DNA of 21,262 bases from contig CBFICO010000032.1 of assembly GCA_965661115.1 (NCBI GenBank), forward strand, positions 1 through 21,262. The letters are read 5' to 3'. The notes beneath the pieces are model-generated. The model was given only the letters and a program-made list of their open reading frames with translations, did no database searches and was not told the origin of the DNA. Source of the DNA: UBA6770 sp965661115. Its GTDB lineage: Bacteria; Bacteroidota; Bacteroidia; Flavobacteriales_G; Salibacteraceae. Made by a program: the position numbers and the translations under genes. This document shows, piece by piece, positions 1 through 6,030 of this stretch (position 1 is its first letter; each line of letters begins with the position of its first letter).

Positions 1-1650
1 TTTATCAAACTGCGGGTTACCTTCAGCATCATAACCTTGCCAACCAAAAAGTTCGTAATACTGACTTGTATAATTTGCTAAAGCTGGGTTGTCATCACTA
101 GGTGTAAAACCAATTAAGGTATCTTCCCAAGTTTGGTGAATCCATCCTTGACGGAAAAATGCCGAATCTTGCTGTAATTCATACGTTTTAGATTCATAGG
201 TTTCAAATTTTCCTACGTAACCGTATTTCCAAAGATCGTCTCTTAAATCATCGTTGTAAATTCTACTTAATGTATTACTGTAATCAAACTGAACGGTATA
301 AAATGCGTTCTTAATAAGAGAAGTGTTGTCTTCACCTTGGTTATCATTAAAACGTTGGGTGAAACGTATAAACGCTCTAGAGTTATAATCTTCTCTCCTT
401 TGGTGATTATCCCATGACATTAAAGCACTAGGGTAAAGGCTAAAATCCCCATTTCCATCACTGTAGAAGCTATTACCTCCATTACCTTTTCTGTTATCGT
501 AAGTAAAGTTACCTCCAATAGTCAAGTTGGTATTTTTACTGGTATTGATATCAAACTTTGCTTGGATACTGCTTCCGTACTGTTGAGCATTTCTTTTAGT
601 TCTAATGTTTTCCATGTCGTTCAGACGTAAAAACTCGCCATTAGGGGCTGTTCCATCACCACTTGGGTTTTCTCTAAGTGGATCTGCAATTAATTCGTCT
701 CTCACTTCATCTTTAACTTTCCAATATCCAATATGGCTAGGACGTGGGTCAGCCACATAATTAAAGTTACCAGATAAAAAGAAACCTAGAATTGGGGAGG
801 TTTTTTTGTTCGTACTATCTTTTTTCCACAAAATTGGTCCGTATGCACTAAACTCTAATAAGTTGTACGCGTATGGATCTAACCCGAAAGTTTTTTGAGT
901 TTCTCTGTTTCTAAAACCAGAAGTTACATATTCTACTGACCCACCATAAGTACTTGGTGCACCTCTAGTTGTAATACTAACAACACCACCAGTTACGTCA
1001 CCATACTGTGCTGGAATACCACCAGTAGTCACTGAAACTTGTTCGATTGCTGCTTGCGGAAGGCTGTTTGCAGCAGCTCTTACTTTAATACCATCAATAA
1101 AGTAGTAGTTCGCATCGCTACGTGCGCCTCTAAAGTTCAAACTTCCTGAACCATCGTCAGCAGCAACTACACCACCAACTTGCTGAGCAATACCCGACAC
1201 TGAACGGGTTGCCATTTTATCCATGTCTTCACCGCCAATTGTGCTACCACTACTTGTGTTATCTTTAGAAATAAGTGGAACCTTATAATCAATCACTTCA
1301 TAAGTCTCCATTTCTACTGCACTCGACTTCATGTTCATGTCGGTAAATGTGATTTTGTCTGCATTTACAACAACGCCACTTTTTTGAAGTGGAGCATAAC
1401 CAACAAACTTCACTTTTAAGTCGTAAGTTCCAGCTGGAAGTGGTTTTATAAAGAACTTTCCATCAAAGTCGGTTGAACCACCTGTTACAATTCTACCAGC
1501 TTGCTCAACAACTACGTTTACAAAAGGAAGGGGTTCGCCAGTTTCGGAGTCTAAAACTTTACCTTTAATTCCTCCGGTTCCTGTTTGTGCATACCCGCTA
1601 ATTGATAGTCCAAACCCTATCAATAACAGGGTAAAATATCTTTTTAACAT
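1..1650 (-). CDS. TonB-dependent receptor with carboxypeptidase-D-like N-terminal domain (C-terminus beyond window)
   Basis: The reading frame is open from an ATG at 1648-1650 to the left edge, giving 550 residues with no stop, so the C-terminal part of the barrel is missing. Residues 1-21 are a signal peptide (MLKRYF, hydrophobic core, then GYAQ). Residues about 26-107 form a CarboxypepD_reg-like beta-sandwich (GKVLDSETGEPLPFVNV, then STDFDGKF, then LPAGTYDLKVKFVGY). A TonB plug domain follows at about 125-230 with typical signatures (LNFRGARSDANYYFIDGIKV and GGIPAQYGDVTGGVVSITT). The rest is asparagine- and aromatic-rich barrel sequence. The family sits in the outer membrane and imports ligands using TonB energy; nothing visible identifies the substrate. 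No SusD-like partner is seen on the upstream side, but the downstream side lies outside the window. A one-mismatch -7 box (TATCTTTA on the minus strand, 1701-1708) lies about 50 bases upstream. Family assignment is secure; substrate unknown. Confidence 0.93.
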   Translation of the reverse strand, partial: MLKRYFTLLLIGFGLSISGYAQTGTGGIKGKVLDSETGEPLPFVNVVVEQAGRIVTGGSTDFDGKFFIKPLPAGTYDLKVKFVGYAPLQKSGVVVNADKITFTDMNMKSSAVEMETYEVIDYKVPLISKDNTSSGSTIGGEDMDKMATRSVSGIAQQVGGVVAADDGSGSLNFRGARSDANYYFIDGIKVRAAANSLPQAAIEQVSVTTGGIPAQYGDVTGGVVSITTRGAPSTYGGSVEYVTSGFRNRETQKTFGLDPYAYNLLEFSAYGPILWKKDSTNKKTSPILGFFLSGNFNYVADPRPSHIGYWKVKDEVRDELIADPLRENPSGDGTAPNGEFLRLNDMENIRTKRNAQQYGSSIQAKFDINTSKNTNLTIGGNFTYDNRKGNGGNSFYSDGNGDFSLYPSALMSWDNHQRREDYNSRAFIRFTQRFNDNQGEDNTSLIKNAFYTVQFDYSNTLSRIYNDDLRDDLWKYGYVGKFETYESKTYELQQDSAFFRQGWIHQTWEDTLIGFTPSDDNPALANYTSQYYELFGWQGYDAEGNPQFDK

Positions 1651-1846
1651 ATAAACTTGATTACTGTTATTAAATCAAAAATGAAGCGAAATTAAGGTGG
1701 TAAAGATATAAATATTTGCTTTCGTTCGAGGGGCTGAAAGCTATGCGGTGCGCCCTTTAATCTTAACGGTTCTATACAATGTGTGATTGGGCATTTATGA
1801 TGGTTTTTTGAAACCTTGTAAGTTCTTTTAAAGCAATAATTTAGGA

Positions 1847-2215
1847 TTAAAATATAGCTTGAATTTTAACAGCCACTTTTTTGTACCAGCGCACAAGAAA
1901 AAATGATTTTTTATTGTCGTTATACCTTTTAGCTCTTTTCTTATTCTTTTTCATTCGCTTTCGAACCGCTTTTGTTTGATTAGATTTATGTTGATTTCGT
2001 AAATCTTCAGAGATGTTTAACTCAGCTTCTCGATCTTCTTCTCTCTTTTTCTCAACTTGTTTACTTCTTTTTTTGAGTTTTCTTTTTGATTCAATTTTTT
2101 GTTGGGCATTAACTGGAGTCGGATAAAAGAAAAAGGTAAAACAACAAAACACTGAAACTAACGTAACTTTGTAGCCTATGCGGACGTGTTTTATATTAAT
2201 TCTTTGTGTTTTCAT
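1847..2215 (-). CDS. Small, very basic secreted protein of unknown function
   Basis: A 122-residue frame with an N-terminal signal peptide: basic start, hydrophobic segment at about 17-34, then PVNAQQ as a likely cleavage site. The mature part is extremely rich in Lys and Arg, with some Glu, and is probably helical. Its second half (QTKAVRKRMKKNKKRAKRYN, then a short aromatic tail with RWYKK) resembles small basic exported proteins I recall from other Bacteroidota; no function is known to me. The ATG at 2215 is the only start giving a complete signal peptide. That makes its first 38 bases antisense to the start of the + strand lipoprotein gene at 2178. It is separated from the TonB receptor gene by 196 bases that contain no other gene. 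The family impression is from memory and the 5' overlap is unusual, so confidence is moderate. Confidence 0.6.
   Translation of the reverse strand: MKTQRINIKHVRIGYKVTLVSVFCCFTFFFYPTPVNAQQKIESKRKLKKRSKQVEKKREEDREAELNISEDLRNQHKSNQTKAVRKRMKKNKKRAKRYNDNKKSFFLVRWYKKVAVKIQAIF
2164..2171 (+). promoter_or_regulatory. Bacteroidota -7 box for the Rieske-like lipoprotein gene
   Basis: TAACTTTG matches the Bacteroidota -7 consensus TAnnTTTG exactly and ends six bases before the ATG at 2178. The transcript would therefore be leaderless or nearly so. No convincing TTG -33 element is seen. The box lies inside the signal-peptide codons of the divergent basic-protein gene. Confidence 0.55.
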
Positions 2216-2600
2216 TTCAAGTTGTAAAAGAAAGGATAATAATGTACAGTACGAAAATATTCCTCAGATGGGCGTTAACTTATACCTGAATTTAGATCAA
2301 CCATCAAATTTTAATCTAACTGCTGTAGGTGGCTATATTTACGTTGATGGTGGCTCCAAAGGAATTATTGTTTATCGTGATATAGATGGTTACAGAGCTT
2401 ATGAAAGACATTCACCGCACAAAAGCACTGAGTCTTGCTCGCTGGTAAGCGTTGATTCAACTGGAATATACGGTGTTGAAGGTTGTGATCAAATTAAGTA
2501 CTACTTAACCGATGGTACTGTTGCGACGGGTAATTCATCGATTCCATTATTGCAATATCAAACAAGAGAAAGCCAAGGAATACTTCAAGTGTTTAACTAG
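2178..2600 (+). CDS. Small lipoprotein with a Rieske-like fold lacking cluster ligands
   Basis: This 140-residue protein has a lipoprotein signal peptide with lipobox ISSC (lipidated Cys16). The mature region contains YIYVDGGSKGIIVYRDIDGY, then YERHSPHKS, a Cys, SVDSTGIYGVEGCD and YYLTDGTVATGNSSIPLLQY. This layout matches a group of short Bacteroidota proteins that resemble Rieske domains. A true Rieske [2Fe-2S] site needs two Cys-X-His...Cys-X-X-His pairs; here the first motif reads RHSPHK and the later cysteines have no paired histidines, so no cluster is expected. The ATG at 2178 is needed to build the signal peptide. The gene ends just before a terminator shared with the convergent ahcY gene. 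Lipoprotein status is clear; the fold assignment is by pattern and function is unknown. Confidence 0.75.
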   Translation: MRTCFILILCVFISSCKRKDNNVQYENIPQMGVNLYLNLDQPSNFNLTAVGGYIYVDGGSKGIIVYRDIDGYRAYERHSPHKSTESCSLVSVDSTGIYGVEGCDQIKYYLTDGTVATGNSSIPLLQYQTRESQGILQVFN

Positions 2601-2610
2601 TTTTTTTGGA

Positions 2611-2645
2611 TAAAAAAAAAGCCGCTAAATGCGGCTTCTTTATTT
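2611..2645. terminator. Bidirectional intrinsic terminator between the lipoprotein gene and ahcY
   Basis: A perfect 7-bp stem AAGCCGC/GCGGCTT (2619-2637) with loop TAAAT sits between two convergent genes. The minus strand has the longer U-tract (nine T), so it should serve ahcY best. The plus-strand tail (TTCTTTATTTTT) is weaker but usable. Confidence 0.85.
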
Positions 2646-2662
2646 TTATAATACTTAATCTA

Positions 2663-3982
2663 TTAGTATCTATAGTGTTCAGGTTTGTAGGGACCTTCAA
2701 CTTTTACACCAATATAATCAGCTTGATCTTTTCTTAACTCAGTAAGTTCAACCCCAATTTTTTCTAAATGCAGTTTAGCCACTTTTTCATCAAGGTGCTT
2801 AGGAAGCATATAAACTTTGTTTTCGTACTTATCGCTATTGTTCCAAAGCTCAAGTTGTGCTAAAGTTTGGTTTGTAAACGAGTTACTCATTACAAAAGAA
2901 GGGTGCCCAGTAGCACAACCTAAGTTTACCAATCTACCTTCAGCCAAAATAATAATGTCGTTACCGTTTACATTGTATAAATCCACTTGAGGTTTAATCT
3001 CAACTTTGGTTGAACCGTGGTTTTCAATTAGCCAAGCCATGTCAATTTCATTATCGAAATGACCAATGTTACAAACGATGGTTTTATCCTTCATTGCTTC
3101 AAAGTGATGCCCTTGAACAATGTCCTTATTACCAGTTGTGGTAACAACGATATCAACTTCGTGCAGAGCAGTCTCTAATTTTTTAACAGCAAAACCGTCC
3201 ATTGCAGCTTGCAAAGCACAAATAGGATCTACTTCAGTGACAATAACTCTTGCACCAGCCCCTCTTAAAGAAGCAGCAGAACCTTTACCAACATCACCGT
3301 ATCCACAAACAACAGCTACTTTACCAGCAAGCATAACGTCTGTCGCTCTTCTGATAGAATCTACCAACGATTCTTTACAACCGTATTTGTTGTCGAATTT
3401 CGATTTGGTAACTGAATCGTTCACATTGATAGCAGGCATTACAAGCGTGCCATTTTTCATTCTTTCGTAAAGTCTGTGAACTCCAGTAGTAGTTTCTTCA
3501 CTTAGTCCTCTAATGTCTTTGGTTAATTCTGGAAAACGATCAAATACCATGTTGGTTAAATCACCACCGTCATCCAAAATCATATTTAGAGGCTGACCAT
3601 CTTTAAAAGCAAATAAAGTTTGCTCAATGCACCAATCAAACTCTTCTTCGCTCATTCCTTTCCAAGCATAAACTGGAATACCTGCTGCTGCAATAGCTGC
3701 TGCAGCGTGATCTTGAGTTGAGAAGATATTACATGAAGACCAGGTAACATCAGCGCCTAAATCAACTAATGTTTCAATTAAAACGGCTGTTTGAATTGTC
3801 ATGTGCAAGCAACCTGCAATTCTAGCTCCTTTTAAAGGCTTGCTAGCGCCGTACTCCTCTCTTAATGACATAAGTCCTGGCATTTCTGCCTCAGCTAATG
3901 TTATTTCTTTTCTACCCCAATCGGCTAAAGAAATGTCCTTTACCTTGTATTGAGGTCTTGATTGTGTGTCTGTATTACTCAT
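2663..3982 (-). CDS. ahcY: Adenosylhomocysteinase (S-adenosylhomocysteine hydrolase)
   Basis: This cytosolic NAD-dependent enzyme splits S-adenosylhomocysteine into adenosine and homocysteine, relieving product inhibition of methyltransferases and feeding the methionine cycle. The protein is 439 residues, normal for bacterial forms. Visible signatures are HMTIQTAVLIETL at 60-72, the substrate-site stretch SVTKSKFDNKYG at about 190-201, the Rossmann NAD loop GYGDVGKGSA at 227-236, NIGHFDNEID, and the C-terminal KPEHYRY (433-439), whose Lys and Tyr reach into the partner subunit's NAD site in known structures. The ATG at 3982 lies 26 bases downstream of a perfect -7 box. The gene is monocistronic, divergent from the phosphopantetheinyl transferase operon, and ends at a strong terminator. 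Confidence 0.98.
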   Translation of the reverse strand: MSNTDTQSRPQYKVKDISLADWGRKEITLAEAEMPGLMSLREEYGASKPLKGARIAGCLHMTIQTAVLIETLVDLGADVTWSSCNIFSTQDHAAAAIAAAGIPVYAWKGMSEEEFDWCIEQTLFAFKDGQPLNMILDDGGDLTNMVFDRFPELTKDIRGLSEETTTGVHRLYERMKNGTLVMPAINVNDSVTKSKFDNKYGCKESLVDSIRRATDVMLAGKVAVVCGYGDVGKGSAASLRGAGARVIVTEVDPICALQAAMDGFAVKKLETALHEVDIVVTTTGNKDIVQGHHFEAMKDKTIVCNIGHFDNEIDMAWLIENHGSTKVEIKPQVDLYNVNGNDIIILAEGRLVNLGCATGHPSFVMSNSFTNQTLAQLELWNNSDKYENKVYMLPKHLDEKVAKLHLEKIGVELTELRKDQADYIGVKVEGPYKPEHYRY

Positions 3983-4007
3983 ATAATTTTGTCCTATAAA
4001 ATTTTTG

Positions 4008-4015
4008 CAAAGGTA
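4008..4015 (-). promoter_or_regulatory. -7 box of ahcY
   Basis: On the minus strand this reads TACCTTTG, a perfect TAnnTTTG, 26 bases before the ahcY ATG. It forms one arm of the inverted repeat AAAGGTA-N5-TACCTTT (4009-4027), so it stands back-to-back with the box for the opposite gene. Confidence 0.6.
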
Positions 4016-4020
4016 TATAT

Positions 4021-4028
4021 TACCTTTC
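4021..4028 (+). promoter_or_regulatory. Candidate -7 box of the phosphopantetheinyl transferase operon
   Basis: TACCTTTC matches TAnnTTTG at 7 of 8 positions (last G replaced by C) and lies 30 bases before the ATG at 4059. It is the second arm of the palindrome shared with the ahcY box. The mismatch suggests a weaker promoter than that of ahcY. Confidence 0.4.
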
Positions 4029-4058
4029 GATTCCTAAAATCATTATTGTTAAGTCGTA

Positions 4059-4658
4059 ATGCCACTAAAAAAGCAACTCCAAATAGACGAATCAAACAGC
4101 CTTTATGTTTGGAAGATTGAGGAAGAATTGGAATTCTTTGGGCAAACTGAATTTGTAGAAATTTCGAACGCAGCTCGAAAGCTTGAAAAAGCTTGCACCA
4201 ATTATTTACTCAAACAATATTTTGGTATTAATGACTTAAAGTATGACCAACAGGGAAAGCCAATTCCAGTTTCATATAAACATATATCCATATCTCACTC
4301 CAAAGGGTATGTTGCCGTTGCTGGTTCTGATAAGAACATTGGAATTGATATTGAAGAAATTGGTAACAAAGCAGTTAGAATTTCTAGGAAATTTAGAGGC
4401 AAAAAAGATTTTAATATTGATGACGCTGGGTTTCAAGAAGAGCTGTATTGGACTATGATATGGTCTGTGAAAGAGGCTTGTTTTAAAAAATATTCTCACG
4501 TTGAACATCTGATTTTTTCTAATCAGATTCATTGTGTAGCGGTTGCTGTAAATACAAAAGTCATTACTGCACAAATAGAGTTTTCTGACGGTAAAAAAGT
4601 ATCTGAAGAATTACAGTACGATTTTATTGATGGGTTTATTGTGGTTTATACCTTATAG
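4059..4658 (+). CDS. 4'-phosphopantetheinyl transferase, Sfp/AcpT superfamily
   Basis: Enzymes of this superfamily transfer the 4'-phosphopantetheine arm from coenzyme A to a serine of acyl- or peptidyl-carrier proteins in the cytosol. In this 199-residue protein the hallmark motifs are ISISHSKGYVAVA (76-88), GIDIE (95-99, with the Mg-binding Asp97 and Glu99) and WSVKEACFKK (135-144, with Lys138 and Glu139). The N-terminal half is shorter than in two-domain Sfp proteins such as those serving peptide synthetases, although an Sfp-like start is recognisable. No carrier-protein or synthase gene lies nearby, so the target is unknown; fatty-acid ACP or a polyene/flexirubin pathway are possibilities only. 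It is the first gene of a three-gene + strand operon, with 20 bases to the GGGP synthase-like gene. Confidence 0.92.
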   Translation: MPLKKQLQIDESNSLYVWKIEEELEFFGQTEFVEISNAARKLEKACTNYLLKQYFGINDLKYDQQGKPIPVSYKHISISHSKGYVAVAGSDKNIGIDIEEIGNKAVRISRKFRGKKDFNIDDAGFQEELYWTMIWSVKEACFKKYSHVEHLIFSNQIHCVAVAVNTKVITAQIEFSDGKKVSEELQYDFIDGFIVVYTL

Positions 4659-4678
4659 ATAAGAATTATTATTGCAGC

Positions 4679-5398
4679 ATGCTCTTCAGTGCGGAAACAA
4701 CATCAAAACAAATTGCTGTTCTATTGGATCCAGATAGAATTGAATTTACCGAACTGGAGTCTCTGGTAAATAAAATAGAAAGCGCAAGTGTTGACTATAT
4801 TTTATTGGGTGGAAGTTTGGTTGATGGTCATTCTGTTGAAGAGGCAACGCAAGAAATAAAGAAATACACCAAAACTCCCGTTATAATTTTTCCGGGATCA
4901 GCTTATCAGATTGCTGAAAGTGCAGATGCAATTTTGTTTTTGTCATTGATTTCAGGTAGAAACCCCGAGTTCTTAATAGGTCAACAAGTAATTGCTGCAC
5001 CGTACATCAAGCGAGCTAACATCAATGCTATTTCAACGGGGTATATGTTGGTGGATTGTGGTGCAGAGACCACGGCATCATACATTAGTGGAACTAAACC
5101 TCTGCCATACAATAAACCTCAAGTAGCTGCTGCAACGGCTCTTGCTGGCGAAATGCTCGGCCTTAGCACAATATATATTGATGGTGGAAGTGGGGCGCAA
5201 AAAGCAGTATCTCAGGAGTTGATTTCAGCTGTTCGTTCTGCTATTGATGTTCCACTAATTGTTGGAGGAGGGATTCGATCTAAAGAAGAGATCTTAAGTG
5301 TATTTGATGCTGGGGCTAATGTGGTTGTTGTAGGCACTGAAATAGAACGTAACCCCAATTTTCTAAGAACCATGAAAGAGATTAAAGAGAGTTTATGA
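4679..5398 (+). CDS. Geranylgeranylglyceryl/heptaprenylglyceryl phosphate synthase family protein
   Basis: This TIM-barrel family joins a polyprenyl diphosphate to sn-glycerol 1-phosphate, the first ether-lipid step in archaea; bacterial homologues occur in Firmicutes (PcrB) and Bacteroidota. The protein is 239 residues, normal for the group. Visible motifs are VLLDPD (14-19), LLGGS (42-46), FPGSAYQIAE (71-80), YIDGGSGA (166-173), VGGGIRS (195-201) and VVVVGTEIERN (215-225). The phosphate-binding GGGIR and GT elements are intact. At the glycerol-phosphate site many members have YLEAGSGA; here it is YIDGGSGA, a conservative Asp that deserves checking but probably allows function. Its stop overlaps the next ATG (ATGA), indicating translational coupling. 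Chain length of the prenyl donor and the end product cannot be read from sequence. Confidence 0.92.
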   Translation: MLFSAETTSKQIAVLLDPDRIEFTELESLVNKIESASVDYILLGGSLVDGHSVEEATQEIKKYTKTPVIIFPGSAYQIAESADAILFLSLISGRNPEFLIGQQVIAAPYIKRANINAISTGYMLVDCGAETTASYISGTKPLPYNKPQVAAATALAGEMLGLSTIYIDGGSGAQKAVSQELISAVRSAIDVPLIVGGGIRSKEEILSVFDAGANVVVVGTEIERNPNFLRTMKEIKESL

Positions 5399-6030
5399 AG
5401 TTAGTTGTTGTTTCAAGTCCGAATAAGACAAAATCTGAAATTGGATACATAATTGAATTTATGAATATGGGGCTTGATGCTTTTCATGTAAAGAAAAAAC
5501 GATTTACTAGAAAGCAAATGGCTGAGTATCTATCTATGATTCCCAAAGAGTATAGAAATAGAATTGTTTTGCACTCTCATTATGGGTTGGCCAGTAAATT
5601 TGGAGTAAAAGGGATTCATATTTCCTCACATAAAAAACTCAATACCTTCTGGGGGAATTTGAGCTTTTGGTATGCCCGCCATTTCAAAAAGAACTTGAGT
5701 TTGTCAAAGTCTTTTCATTCTATACAAAGCTTGTTGAATGACAAGGCAAACTATGACTACGTTTTTTTAAGCCCAGTTTTCGATAGGCATGAGATGCAGG
5801 AGTTTAGCGCGGCTTACTCCGAAAAACAACTGAGAAGTTTACTATATAAAACCAAGCATTCTGTTATTGCCCTTGGCGGTGTGACACAACCAAGAGTTGA
5901 ATTAGCCAGAAGAACAGGTTTTTCTGGTGTGGCTCTTCACAGCACTATCTGGAGAGAGAAAAATGATAGAGTTAAACTCTTTGCAGATATTTATAAAGAA
6001 GCAAGAAGAGTAGAGGCAGAGGTTAGTTGA
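5395..6030 (+). CDS. ThiE/TenI-like TIM-barrel protein, catalytic residues not conserved
   Basis: The 211-residue protein shows the scaffold of the thiamine phosphate synthase/TenI family: an early strand leading to DAFHVKKK (28-35), DYVFLSPVFD (121-130), ALGGV (159-163) and GFSGVALHSTIW (175-186). In genuine ThiE a conserved Asp lies where this protein has LHSHYG (59-64), and a second Asp follows GVHLGQ where this protein has GIHISSHKKL (73-82). Those Mg-diphosphate ligands are therefore absent, so thiamine phosphate synthesis is unlikely. The ATG overlaps the stop of the GGGP synthase-like gene by four bases, so it is the last gene of that operon. Its 3' end overlaps the end of the convergent porin-like gene by 8 bases. 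TenI-like regulators or isomerases are alternatives; no function can be assigned. Confidence 0.8.
   Translation: MKLVVVSSPNKTKSEIGYIIEFMNMGLDAFHVKKKRFTRKQMAEYLSMIPKEYRNRIVLHSHYGLASKFGVKGIHISSHKKLNTFWGNLSFWYARHFKKNLSLSKSFHSIQSLLNDKANYDYVFLSPVFDRHEMQEFSAAYSEKQLRSLLYKTKHSVIALGGVTQPRVELARRTGFSGVALHSTIWREKNDRVKLFADIYKEARRVEAEVS

Noticed and set aside
3120..3470. Open frame of 116 codons on the + strand inside ahcY
   Set aside because: It is antisense to a fully conserved enzyme gene, has no recognisable domain, and is explained by ahcY codon use.
4243..4574. Alternative frames on both strands within the phosphopantetheinyl transferase gene
   Set aside because: The + frame carries all catalytic motifs, so the others are shadows.
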